In this document: in pieces, positions 52,005 through 60,740 of the stretch
How the letters are laid out: each line of letters begins with the position of its first letter
Position numbering within the stretch: the first letter of the stretch is position 1
Origin: Ornithinibacillus massiliensis
GTDB taxonomy: Bacteria > Bacillota > Bacilli > Bacillales > Amphibacillaceae
Reading direction: 5' to 3'
Length of the DNA stretch: 64,000 nucleotides
Assembly: GCF_018310345.1 (NCBI RefSeq)
Contig: NZ_JAGXBY010000004.1
Coordinates: 124,001 to 188,000, forward strand
The notes under the pieces: model-generated
Database searches by the model: none
What the model was told of the DNA's origin: nothing
Seen by the model: only the letters and a program-made list of their open reading frames with translations
Position numbers and translations under genes: made by a program

Positions 52005-52917
52005 TCATTCATTATTAACAATGTGATCAGTGACACAAGGAAGTAAATAGTCCTTAAAATAATCTATAAGTCGTGATGAGTCATCTTTTATACTGCTTGT
52101 CATCACTACTACCAACCGATATTCAGGTGCGAGAATAATATATTGCCCCTCGTACCCTACAGCTAGAACAATCCTACCTATCTGATTGTCAAATTGTTTA
52201 TTCCACCAGTGGTATGCGTAGGAGGTGCCATCATTAACTTTAACTTTTGGACTTGTGGATTCCTCAATCCATTCAATAGGCAAGATTTGTTTAGATTTCC
52301 ATCGTCCTTCATTTACATAAAGCGCTCCGAATTTTAACATATCAACCGTTTTCATTGTTAATCCGAATCCACCAATGGCTATATCTTGAGCATCACGATT
52401 CCACTTATAATCCGTTATTCCTAAAGGTGTAAATAAATACTTTTTAGCAAAGTCTTCCGTATTTAATCCAGTCGCCTTTTGTAAGATGGCACTTAATAAC
52501 TGTGATGAACCGCAGCTGTATACCATTTCTTTGCCTGGAGGATGATCAACGTCCTGTTCAAGTACAAAGTTGACCCAATTTTTGCTAGGTATCATACCAC
52601 TATTACCCGGCCAATGTAACCCTGAAGTCATAGTTAATAAGTGCTTGATTGTAATTCTCTGATTCTCTTTATCTTTATTAAATTCCGGAAAGTAATTAAT
52701 TATTGGTGTATTGACATTCTCGATATCCCCTTTATCTATCGCAATTCCAATTAGTGCAGAAAGAATACTTTTTGTGACAGAATATATTTTATGTTGTTTT
52801 TCTTTCATTTTGTTGTTTCGAAAGTATTCAAATATCACAGTATTATTCCTTAGCACAAGGCCGCTACCAACTTTGTCTTTTTTTATTGCCTTTTTCAAAC
52901 TCCGTTAAAGGTTTCAT
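52005..52917 (-). pseudogene. Beta-lactamase-fold serine hydrolase, frameshifted near the start
   Basis: From TTG at 52898 the frame gives 297 residues with the class C/penicillin-binding motifs IYSVTKSILSALIG (Ser-x-x-Lys), VYSCGSSQLL and a C-terminal YEGQYIILAPEY. That TTG lacks a ribosome binding site. Twenty bases upstream an ATG at 52917 opens MKPLTEFEK in another frame; removing one A from the A5 run at 52891-52895 joins it to AIKKDKVGSGLVLRNN without a break. The natural protein is therefore probably about 303 residues and the gene carries a one-base insertion or an assembly error. Family members are esterases, DD-peptidase-like enzymes or penicillin-recognising proteins. No signal peptide is seen. 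Confidence 0.75.
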
Positions 52918-53044
52918 TCTACTGGGGATCCCCCTTATATAGTAATCCAATACCTATCACACCTCTTTGGGAAGAGAAAAATAACAACGAAGTTAATGTG
53001 AACTAAACTTTCCGCTTTAGTACAGTAATTAATATGATTACACA

Positions 53045-53281
53045 TAAAAAAGCCACAGAATTATATAAATAACCCTGTGGCTAAATGTTTATAATCGTAC
53101 AAATGCCGAAGTTCATAATTGCCTAGTCCAATCATGAAAAAAAATTCCCTTATCTTAATCCGTTTGAATGAGAGGCAATATATTTAACTTCCAAGGTTAT
53201 CTTCTCTAAAATTATCATTGTTACCTCTCACTCCCTTCACTAATATTAAGAAAATTATACCATTTTTTATATTGAAATCAA
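53045..53281 (-). ncRNA. Short transcription unit with micro-ORFs, about 200 nt
   Basis: On the minus strand TTGATT (53281-53276) and TATAAT (53259-53254) are 16 bases apart. The expected start lies near 53247. A clear terminator follows: agccacag (53051-53058) pairs with ctgtggct (53075-53082) and six T come after it. Between them are a 22-codon frame with a ribosome binding site and a second 24-codon frame. It could be a small regulatory RNA, a small-protein mRNA, or both. Confidence 0.5.
53150..53218 (-). CDS. Putative 22-residue peptide
   Basis: MIILEKITLEVKYIASHSNG plus two residues, TAA stop. GGGAGTGAGAGG precedes the ATG by five bases, and the promoter and terminator of the unit flank it. 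No family recognised. A second frame (MIGLGNYELRHLYDYKHL, 53068-53142 region) follows without a good binding site. Confidence 0.35.
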   Translation of the reverse strand: MIILEKITLEVKYIASHSNGLR

Positions 53282-53407
53282 ACAAGAATCCAGTAGAAGA
53301 AAGATATGGTTATAAAAATAATTATTTACTTTTGCCTCTTTATGTTCGGAGAAGTCTATTTTCACGAAACCCTGATATGATTAACACAGCCGTTAGTGAA
53401 AATTTAA

Positions 53408-53692
53408 TTACGTAGTCATAGAAAATCCTATTTTTATCCCTATAGGAATGGAGATCCAAGTAATTATAAGTGAAATAATAAAATAAGGTATTAAATCCTT
53501 ATAGAACTGAATTAGAACGAATATCGCACCAATCCCCCAGATAACAAGAATTATGAAAAACTCTGGTGCAACATATGTTTCGTCTGTATAATTTTCAGCA
53601 ATGGTTCCACCCGCAAAAAACATAGATATCATGAGAGCAATAAAACCACTTATTAATAGGTTAACCAGTGCTATTATCTTTCGTTTACTCAT
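53408..53692 (-). CDS. Small membrane protein of unknown function
   Basis: 94 residues from the ATG at 53692 (MSKRKIIALVNLLISGFIAL), after GGGAGGGAG; codons upstream to 53770 are rejected. Three hydrophobic segments (LVNLLISGFIALMISMFFA, FFIILVIWGIGAIFVLIQF, LIPYFIISLIITWISIPIG). No known family. It lies directly downstream of the GNAT gene (96 bp) and may share its transcript. Confidence 0.7.
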   Translation of the reverse strand: MSKRKIIALVNLLISGFIALMISMFFAGGTIAENYTDETYVAPEFFIILVIWGIGAIFVLIQFYKDLIPYFIISLIITWISIPIGIKIGFSMTT

Positions 53693-53787
53693 GATTTCTC
53701 CCTCCCTTCGCTTCAAAACTATCCTTTCCTTTGACTCAGCAATTCCGTTGCCCTTGTTATACAAAAGCACCCTTTACCCGATAAGAA

Positions 53788-54254
53788 TCATAAACACTTA
53801 TATTCCATTTTTAAAAACTCAAATGTGCTACCATTTGTATTTTGCATAAAAGTCTCAACATCTTTAAAACCAACTTTTCTGTATAAATTTATCGCTCTTT
53901 GATTAAAAGTTGCCACTGATAATGTGATTTTTTCAGGTGTGAATTCTGATTGGATAAAATTAATACCCGCCCTTAAAAATCTTGTCCCATTCCCTTTTCC
54001 AGTTAAATCTGGTCTCATTCCTAAACCAATATCAAAAATTCTATCAGTAACTTTACTAATACTAAGGAAAGCAACCAGTTCATCTCCTTTCGTTACAGCA
54101 AACGTTGCGTTTCCTCGTTCTTCTGGATTTAAAAATTGTTCTAAATCTTCTTCATCAGCTTCCATATCATAAAAAGAATACTCCCCATCATAATGCCAGT
54201 AAACGCGATATCTTCAGCTTGTTCTTGTGTCAAAACACTAAATTTATAAGCCAT
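53788..54254 (-). pseudogene. GNAT acetyltransferase, frameshifted
   Basis: The start at 54254 has AAGGAG and gives MAYKFSVLTQEQAEDIAF, then runs out of frame. The main frame continues as WHYDGEYSFYDMEADEEDLE and FLNPEERGNATFAVTKG. It ends with a complete acetyl-CoA site (GMRPDLTGKGNGTRFLRAGI) and TLSVATFNQRAINLYRKVGF. One missing base at about 54199-54203 separates the two parts. The N-terminal motif is typical of this GNAT group, so the joined 155-residue protein is the natural one. Either the gene is broken or the assembly has an indel. Confidence 0.8.
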
Positions 54255-54550
54255 TTTTATTCTCCTTTATTTCTTAAATACCTTATATCTCTTTGTTCCA
54301 CTCCCCTGTCTCAGTAGCTTATTAACTTCCAGTTAAATAATAACATAATTTTCCGATAATAATACCAGGTATTTAACCAGAAGAAAAAGGTGATCTTCTT
54401 TGACCACCTTTGTTTATCTCTTACACCGGTTTTATCATATATTTTTCATCATATTTATTCTTCAGGAGGTAATTTATACGTAATCTCTCCGTTTTATTTA
54501 GGAATTCAATTCTCAGCACATCATTCTTATCAACGACCATTCTTGAACTT
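54255..54550. other. Intergenic region with terminator-like hairpin
   Basis: aaggtgatct... with ...gaccacctt (about 54387-54412) forms a short hairpin that would end the membrane protein gene at 54551. A 40-codon minus-strand frame (MVVDKNDVLRIEFLNKTERL onward, about 54421-54540) has no ribosome binding site and may be a gene remnant. An aataccaggtatt palindrome at 54360-54372 resembles a FapR core but precedes no lipid gene. Confidence 0.35.
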
Positions 54551-55102
54551 TTATGCGTATTTTTCATTTTTGGTTAGGAAAATGTAATAATAGCTAATTA
54601 AAAATAATACTTCCAGTAATACTAAAGCACCCATCATAGTAGTTGCTATCATCGGGACAAAATTAAAGATAGCACTTATACCAGCTAGGATTAATAAGAA
54701 CGACATAACGTTTACTAGATTGTATAACAGCTTTTTATTCGTTTTTGTCGCTAAACTGTCTAGCAGTTGGAAAATAATAATAAATACCATAAACATGCCT
54801 GCAATAATAAACACAACTCCAACTACAGCTACAATTACCCCTGAAGTAGTTGACATAGCTATCGATAAGGGCGAATTACCTGTTAAATTCAACAAGAAAA
54901 AGAAAATACTGTGAGCAATCATAATAATGACATAGGGTTTGACCTTTAAAATTATTTGATTCGTTCTCCCCAATTCAATTATCCCAAAAAATATCGAGAC
55001 ATATCCAATGATGTTAGTTATGTAGTAAGTCACTCCGAAATCCCAAAAACTTAAATTTGTTTTAAAGAATACAAAGATTAATCCAACAAAAATATTTATC
55101 AT
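54551..55102 (-). CDS. Membrane protein of unknown function
   Basis: 183 residues with five to six membrane segments (IFVGLIFVFFKTNLSFW, YYITNIIGYVSIFFGII, VIIMIAHSIFFFLLNL, GVIVAVVGVVFIIAGMFMVF, LVNVMSFLLILAGISAIFNF, LVLLEVLFLISYYYIFL). GGAGG precedes the ATG. No conserved family was recognised. Single gene. Confidence 0.7.
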   Translation of the reverse strand: MINIFVGLIFVFFKTNLSFWDFGVTYYITNIIGYVSIFFGIIELGRTNQIILKVKPYVIIMIAHSIFFFLLNLTGNSPLSIAMSTTSGVIVAVVGVVFIIAGMFMVFIIIFQLLDSLATKTNKKLLYNLVNVMSFLLILAGISAIFNFVPMIATTMMGALVLLEVLFLISYYYIFLTKNEKYA

Positions 55103-55317
55103 TAATAACTTACCTCCTTTATCATTGGCTATCTATAACGTAATCAGCACACTATCTTCCTTTAAAATAGCCCGTATGTGTAAGTTATTTTTCTACACAA
55201 GCTATTTAAGCTTACTTCACTTTACCATATTTTCGTAATTTTCTACAATTAGGTCGCCACCTACTCATTTCAATGGTACAACTAGGTTCTGTAGCCCGAT
55301 CAATGAAAAAAAGCACC

Positions 55318-55932
55318 TTATATATCTATCAATAGAATTTGATCCTCCCGTAATCTTGTAACGGACATATTCTTTTGTCTTTCAAATTCTGTTAACCTTT
55401 CTTCAATGGACTTCCCAGAGGGATTTGCAAAAATATCTTCGCTATCATAATGAGGAAAAATAGCTTTTTCCGTTATTGTTAGTGCTGTTAAATCATTTAG
55501 TTCAAACACGTTCATCTCTGGTGTAAAATAATTAACTACTTCAATATTTGGTCCTAAAATAACTGCCCCAGCACTTACTCCAACAAATATAGTAGGCTGC
55601 TTCACCAATTCTTTTAATATGGAGTCAGCTCCACTTTTTTTCATATGATAAAGCAATTTAAATGGGTTTCCACCGTTGATATAAATAATGTTATACTGTT
55701 TAAGTTTATTTGGTTCATCAAATTCGATATCAAGAAATTCTACTTGTTTAATCCCCATTTTGATGAAATCATTCTTTGCTTTAATCGCATATTTGTTAGT
55801 TTCTTTATGTGGTGAAGCCGTAGTTATGATGACAGCTTTAGGATTAAGTAATTGTTCTTTTATTATTGTTAGGAATTCATTTTTTATCGTGTCTGTAAAA
55901 AAGCCATTTGAAGTTAAAAAGATTTTAGCCAT
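55318..55932 (-). CDS. Peptidase E-like protein (S51 family)
   Basis: 204 residues. The nucleophile elbow is FVGVSAGAVILGP and the second conserved block is IIYINGGNPFKLLYHM, both S51 hallmarks; a histidine follows in AIFPHYDSED. N-terminus MAKIFLTSNGFFTD. Family members cleave Asp-X dipeptides or are cyanophycinase relatives. The pattern is that of Bacillus 'type 1 glutamine amidotransferase-like' S51 proteins. Cytoplasmic; AGGAG before the start. Confidence 0.87.
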   Translation of the reverse strand: MAKIFLTSNGFFTDTIKNEFLTIIKEQLLNPKAVIITTASPHKETNKYAIKAKNDFIKMGIKQVEFLDIEFDEPNKLKQYNIIYINGGNPFKLLYHMKKSGADSILKELVKQPTIFVGVSAGAVILGPNIEVVNYFTPEMNVFELNDLTALTITEKAIFPHYDSEDIFANPSGKSIEERLTEFERQKNMSVTRLREDQILLIDI

Positions 55933-56291
55933 TTTGCTTCTCCTTTAATTTACAAATTCTTCTTCGACTCTTCTGTTCCTTTAGCACAAGAAGCTTTAAA
56001 TCGCACTCGTTAGTTAAATAAAAATCACTATCATTAGTAGCCGCCTTTTAAACAGCTCCAATCTAAAATTCTCCTCTAAATCGGCTAGCTTCATTAACTT
56101 CTCCGATATACCTTTCCAATCTCTATTTACAGACATTGATGACACACCCCCAGCACCTTAGCTTGTTCAGTCTTCAACATTGATAAATGTGAATGCCTAT
56201 CTCTAAAATACGCTGCATAATCATTGGTCTTCTTGCACTTAATTTGGAAAAAGAAGAATGTTGTATACCCTATAGTATCACTGTAATGGGT
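55933..56291. other. Intergenic region with a possible small ORF
   Basis: A minus-strand frame of 40 codons (56014-56136), MSVNRDWKGISEKLMKLADL onward, is preceded by GGGGGTG at some distance. The content is protein-like and helical, but no family is known; it may be a gene fragment. The rest holds nothing recognisable. Confidence 0.3.
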
Positions 56292-57161
56292 TCATATTTC
56301 CACTTCAATTTCCGATAAATTCAATACCTTTCCACCAACTTTGACTCCAATTACTTCTAGTCCCTCAACTATTAATTCCACTATTATCTCTGAAGGCTTT
56401 TTCATTGAATAACCCTGTTCCATTACAAATTGGTGATCACATTTCGTTTTAGTGTTTCCGTACTTGTATAGATAACATGCAAGAGCACCATTGGAGGTAC
56501 CAGTTGCTGCCTCCTCACGTATACCATATAATGGAGCAAAATTCCTGCAGTGAGCATTGGAGCCAAATAGCGATTCAAAGGTAAAAACATGATATCCTAT
56601 AGTATTATATTTACTGCTAATTTGGGATACTTCTTCAAAATTTGGTTTAATTGAATTTAATATGTCGATACTTTTTACAGGAATAAGTATATCCCTGAGG
56701 CCAGTTGAAACGACTTGCACCGGAAGTATATCTATCATTTCATTTTCATTAATGTTCAAGGAATCAGCTATTTCCTTTCTATTTACAATCTCATAAAAAC
56801 TTGGAGCGTTTTGTTCCATCATAATAGATGAATCTTCCTTTACCTCCACACTTAAAATTCCTGCCTTAGTCTCTTGAAGAAATACTCCAGGCTTGATTAA
56901 ACCCTTACTTAAGAGTACATAAAATGTTGCGATGGTAGCGTGTCCACAAAGTTCTACCTCCTCTTCAGGGGTAAAAAATCTTACTTTAAAATGTGCTGAT
57001 TCTGACTTCATGACAAAGGCAGTCTCACTAAACCCAATTGCACCTGCAATCTTTTTCATACTTTCATCTGATAAAGAATCCGCATCAAGCACAACTCCGG
57101 CTGGATTACCCCCTTCTATTGTTTTAGCAAATGAATTTACTGTATATACTTTTAATTTCAT
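56292..57161 (-). CDS. PhzF family isomerase/epimerase
   Basis: 289 residues. Start MKLKVYTVNSFAKTIEGGNP AGVVLDA, with the catalytic Glu in IGFSETAFV, then VRFFTPEEEVELCGHATIAT and the second-domain counterparts RNFAPLYGIREEAATGTSNG ALACY. The pseudo-symmetric two-domain fold and length are those of PhzF/YfhB proteins. PhzF isomerises a phenazine precursor; most bacillary members have unknown substrates. Single gene. Confidence 0.92.
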   Translation of the reverse strand: MKLKVYTVNSFAKTIEGGNPAGVVLDADSLSDESMKKIAGAIGFSETAFVMKSESAHFKVRFFTPEEEVELCGHATIATFYVLLSKGLIKPGVFLQETKAGILSVEVKEDSSIMMEQNAPSFYEIVNRKEIADSLNINENEMIDILPVQVVSTGLRDILIPVKSIDILNSIKPNFEEVSQISSKYNTIGYHVFTFESLFGSNAHCRNFAPLYGIREEAATGTSNGALACYLYKYGNTKTKCDHQFVMEQGYSMKKPSEIIVELIVEGLEVIGVKVGGKVLNLSEIEVEI

Positions 57162-57213
57162 ATTTTTATTCCCCTAGGCAGATTTTATCAACTATGCACA
57201 TTATTCTATGACT

Positions 57214-57324
57214 TTACTTTTTATCAACTTTAACAGTATTTTTGGAGATTTCCAAAATATGTCCACACTCTTTGCAACGCCAAGTTATTTGTTTATCTGA
57301 ACCAAGCCTGAAGCAAACGCACAT
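57214..57324 (-). CDS. Possible 36-residue zinc-ribbon-like protein
   Basis: MCVCFRLGSDKQITWRCKEC then GHILEISKNTVKVDKK. Two CxC/CxxC pairs (Cys2, Cys4, Cys17, Cys20) could hold one zinc. Only AAGG precedes the ATG. It could be a small protein or the end of a larger zinc-ribbon protein. Confidence 0.35.
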   Translation of the reverse strand: MCVCFRLGSDKQITWRCKECGHILEISKNTVKVDKK

Positions 57325-57583
57325 AAATTAACCTTATATTTTACCATGTTTTCTCTACCCACTCATCATTTCTCCCGCAATAAAAACTGAATGGATATCA
57401 TTATCAGGCTGACTTACTATTTGATGATAATCTTTGATGATACTATATAAAATTTCTGTTCTCCCTTTTAAAAAAGGATTCCTTTTTATAAGACTCGCTT
57501 ATATCATATGATAAACTCCTAAATTCACTATCCGTATGACTCAACAAGAATAGCTCTTCTTTCTTTAACCTAATTTTGTTTCT

Positions 57584-58135
57584 CTACTTTAAAACATAGT
57601 ATGGATTTTCCACTAATTCGATCCCTGCTGTTTCATACCTAATAAACACACTTTCATAATCCCATTCTCCATTTACACACATTACCCTTCTTAACCCTTT
57701 TTCATCTAATTTATTATCCTCTTCTTTGGTTATAAGAGCTGTAAAGTAATACTTTAATAGGATATTACCGATGGCATCTTCATCCGGGGACTCTTTTTTT
57801 AATTCTTTGATTATATCTTTGAAATATATGTTTTTGCATACTACGTGTTCCTTTATGTATGAAGTTTTCTTATTACTTTCGTACATTTCTAACGATATGG
57901 GGGTAATGTATTTATGCACTCCTATACTATTCCAATCATAATTTATATCTAAAGTTTCTCTTGCTGAGGACCTTAAGCATCTATACACGAAGCCTTGAAT
58001 AAAATTCGTACTATTATGAAAGGTATGTCTAGATTCTGGATCCATTAATTTTATTGCACTGTAGTTTCTTATTAACCACTCTACTGCCCTTTTATAAACT
58101 ATTCTCTCAGATGATGTATTAGTATTTTTTAACAT
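57584..58135 (-). CDS. Hypothetical protein
   Basis: 183 residues, soluble, alpha/beta mixed. Recognisable pieces are VYKRAVEWLIRNYSAIKLMD near the start, SVEIRYETAG-like FIRYETAGIELVENPYYVLK at the end, and many Lys/Glu in the middle. No family identified. AGGTAAG precedes the ATG. It lies 86 bp downstream of the GIY-YIG-like gene in the same direction, so the two may form an operon. Confidence 0.65.
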   Translation of the reverse strand: MLKNTNTSSERIVYKRAVEWLIRNYSAIKLMDPESRHTFHNSTNFIQGFVYRCLRSSARETLDINYDWNSIGVHKYITPISLEMYESNKKTSYIKEHVVCKNIYFKDIIKELKKESPDEDAIGNILLKYYFTALITKEEDNKLDEKGLRRVMCVNGEWDYESVFIRYETAGIELVENPYYVLK

Positions 58136-58221
58136 ATTCTTACCTCCCTAGTGCTAAAGGAAATACCACTTACAGTATCATTTTCTTATCTAGTTCTAGA
58201 CTACATCGTATCCATTATAAT

Positions 58222-58638
58222 TTATAGATTAGTAAAACAACTTGAATTCAAGAATTTTGTGAGTGCTGAAACTTTATCTTCTACACTTTTTTGATAATCA
58301 CTAATTCCACTTTGAGTCAAAGGTGCTTTCTCTTTGATTAATTCCTTTTCTCTTTTCTTTCTTAAATCTCTTTCATTAACCTTTTCAAGTAATCTAAATC
58401 TTAATTTTACACTTGAGTCTCTGATTGTATCTTCGTTAAATCCAAAATATTTCGGATCCTTATTTAATTCATATAAATGAGATGCACATCGTACTAAAAC
58501 AAAAACTGATTCACCTATATAAAGAATCTTAGATTTATCATTTTTACATACACTAATTTCATAAATACCTGCACCGATTGCTGGAATTAAATCTCTTTGA
58601 AAAAATTCAATGGTAATATTCATATTTGTTTCTTTCAA
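58222..58638 (-). CDS. GIY-YIG-like domain protein
   Basis: 138 residues from TTG at 58638, five to six bases after AGGGGG. The order GAGIYEISV, KILYIGESVFVLVRCASH and RKKREKELIKEKAPLTQSG matches the GIY, YIG, Arg and Glu blocks of GIY-YIG nucleases, though the first block is divergent (IYEI) and spacing is slightly unusual. It could be a DNA endonuclease or an inactive relative. No phage or intron genes lie nearby. Paired with an unknown gene downstream. Confidence 0.6.
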   Translation of the reverse strand: MKETNMNITIEFFQRDLIPAIGAGIYEISVCKNDKSKILYIGESVFVLVRCASHLYELNKDPKYFGFNEDTIRDSSVKLRFRLLEKVNERDLRKKREKELIKEKAPLTQSGISDYQKSVEDKVSALTKFLNSSCFTNL

Positions 58639-59141
58639 TTGTATCCCCCTATTTAACACCGATTTTTTGTAATGTAACGAAGTATATAAAAATACTTTTG
58701 ATTTCATACCGTGAACAACTCTTACTTAAGCACAACCACCCCAAAAAAAGAACTATTTTACTTCAATTATATCTTTTTTTATAAATACTAACTATTCCAT
58801 TTATAACCCTGTAAATAGCTACTAAACAGAAAAGGAGCAAGAGATTCATCCATAGATAAATCTCCTATTCCTAATTTTTGTTCATCAAACACTTCATTAT
58901 TTAACTAATTTGAACACTTTCAAATTTACGATTCTCATCTGTTATAATTTGATGAATTAACTCATGAAGCAACTACCTTTTTAGTGCATTTTGACAAGTT
59001 TTTTGAATATTATATCACTAATTTATCTTTTCATAGACTATTTTTGAAAGTCTCTACCATTTCACTTCTTATTAGTGAAGTGAACGTGACACCTGCTTTT
59101 TTCTAGAAAATATTCATGTTCGATAATGGTTTAATTGCAAA
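58639..59141. other. Intergenic region
   Basis: Over 500 AT-rich bases with no credible gene. A ttcacttctta/ttagtgaagtgaa hairpin occurs at about 59063-59087. No repeat or RNA motif recognised. Confidence 0.45.
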
Positions 59142-59170
59142 AAAGAGAACTCTTATTTTGAGTTCTCTTT
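59142..59170. terminator. Terminator of G5-domain gene
   Basis: aaagagaact (59142-59151) pairs exactly with agttctcttt (59161-59170), with T-rich flanks on both strands. Confidence 0.85.
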
Positions 59171-59173
59171 AAC

Positions 59174-60244
59174 TTAAAAAGATTTACTATACGAATTACT
59201 GTTGATAATTTGATTATACAGGCTGTTGGCTTGTGATGTTCCACTACTATAAACAGCATTTGCGGCAGCCCGAACAGCCTTCTCTATTTTAGCGGCTTGT
59301 CCTTTCATCCATTCATACTCTTTAGTTCCTTCTTCCTTTCCAAAAATCTCAATCATTTCTTCTTTAGATACACCTTTCCACGGAATATAAGATGCTCCAT
59401 TAAAAGTAATACTACTTACACCATTACTACCTACTTTCACCATCACATCTGTCACATCACTTAGCCTCAAAGTATAAGTGTCTCCGCTTTTTGTCATACC
59501 GCTTCCACCTAAAATACTATGAGCTTCAGATACAGATAGTTTCGTTGGTTGAGGCTCTTTTGTTCCTACTTTGATAATTTTATCAACTGGATTTTTGGTT
59601 ACTTTAGAAGAAACTTGTTCTTTGGAAGTCAACTTTCCGTTCGTGTATGTTTCTTTATATGTGATAGTTCTGACTCCGTCTTGACCGTTTTGTGCAACAA
59701 CTTCTTTTCTCTTTTCAAGTGAGCTATCGTTTTGTCTTATGGTTTTAAAAGCAATCGATTCGGTCGTAGTTGTTGTTTTCGTTGTTATGCTATCCTTAGT
59801 ACTGTTGTTGTTTGAGCCACTGTTAGAAGAAGTGTTGCTTCCCGTTTTCGTCTCCTGTTTAATTTCAGTTTTAGTATTTTTTTCTACTTTAACTATACCT
59901 TTTGGATTATTACCTGTAGATTTCGTAGCGGTTGTTTTCGTGCCATCTTCTATTTCCGTTACAGTTTTCTTTGTTTCTTCCTCTTTTTTATCAGTCCTAG
60001 AGCTAGACTCTTCTGTCTTGGATTCTTCCTCTTCTTTAGTGTTTTCTACATCTTTATCCTTTCCATCTAACTTTTCTTTCTCACTATCTTCATTTTTTGA
60101 TGTTTCTTTAGTTACTGTTTTATTAGCAGTCTTAGAAGCTGTATTGGTATCATTCTCTCCTAAGCTGCTCCATGTAAGTAAACCTATTAACAAAATAACA
60201 CTAATGGATGAAATAATTCCTATAAACCATTTTTTCCTATTCAT
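59174..60244 (-). CDS. Membrane-anchored surface protein with G5 domain
   Basis: 356 residues. An N-terminal membrane segment (WFIGIISSISVILLIGLLTW) is not followed by a cleavage site, so it is probably a type II anchor. Residues about 30-155 are a Lys/Glu/Thr/Ser-rich stalk. A G5 domain covers about 160-235 (FKTIRQNDSSLEKRKEVVAQ, GQDGVRTITYKETYTNGKLT, IIKVGTKEPQ), a fold that binds N-acetylglucosamine or zinc in wall-associated proteins. The last 120 residues (SEAHSILGGSGMTKSGDTYT, WMKGQAAKIEKAVRAAANAV) are unfamiliar. Likely acts at the cell wall. Confidence 0.8.
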   Translation of the reverse strand: MNRKKWFIGIISSISVILLIGLLTWSSLGENDTNTASKTANKTVTKETSKNEDSEKEKLDGKDKDVENTKEEEESKTEESSSRTDKKEEETKKTVTEIEDGTKTTATKSTGNNPKGIVKVEKNTKTEIKQETKTGSNTSSNSGSNNNSTKDSITTKTTTTTESIAFKTIRQNDSSLEKRKEVVAQNGQDGVRTITYKETYTNGKLTSKEQVSSKVTKNPVDKIIKVGTKEPQPTKLSVSEAHSILGGSGMTKSGDTYTLRLSDVTDVMVKVGSNGVSSITFNGASYIPWKGVSKEEMIEIFGKEEGTKEYEWMKGQAAKIEKAVRAAANAVYSSGTSQANSLYNQIINSNSYSKSF

Positions 60245-60580
60245 GATGTCACAACTTCTTTCTGTATATGTTAACTATTATATCGGTCATTTTACCTGTT
60301 TATTTTAGTAGGATTAATGGAGGTTATATCCCTTTAAAATCATGATGCTGTTGAGAAATTACCTCTCCAAAGTTACTCATAAAGTCTATTTGTAAAACTC
60401 CTATTTACATCAGTGAAATAACTTATATATACTAAAGGGACGGTTCCGCATCCGACTTAATTCTCTTGTTAGTTCTTTATTCCATTCTCACAACTCTCTA
60501 CTAGAGGGCGATTCAGAAACTGGGTCTATCCCACTGAACCCTTATTGTGTAAGGAATTGGGGAATTAGACAAAGAAAAAA
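60245..60580. other. Intergenic region
   Basis: No gene. Contains the promoter area of the G5-domain gene on the minus strand and short inverted pieces such as gggtctatcccactgaaccc (60516-60535). Nothing further recognised. Confidence 0.4.
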
Positions 60581-60602
60581 CTGGACCCGATATAGGACCC
60601 AG
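60581..60602 (-). terminator. Terminator of oxidoreductase gene
   Basis: On the minus strand CTGGGTCC pairs with GGGTCCAG-type bases (two G-T pairs) around a 6-base loop, then six T. It lies about 140 bases after the stop at 60741. Confidence 0.65.
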
Positions 60603-60740
60603 CCCGAAATGTATTGTTTTAGAATTTAGAAATCCGAATGAGTAAATTAGTTTACCTATTCTATTTGCTTCTCACTACCTTCCCGCTCTGAATACCAAAT
60701 TTTCATTTTAGGGAATAGGTAAGTTGTGCACTGAGGCATC

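Noticed and set aside
54360..54372. FapR-like palindrome aataccaggtatt
   Set aside because: Core is shorter than the operator and it precedes a membrane protein gene with no lipid link.
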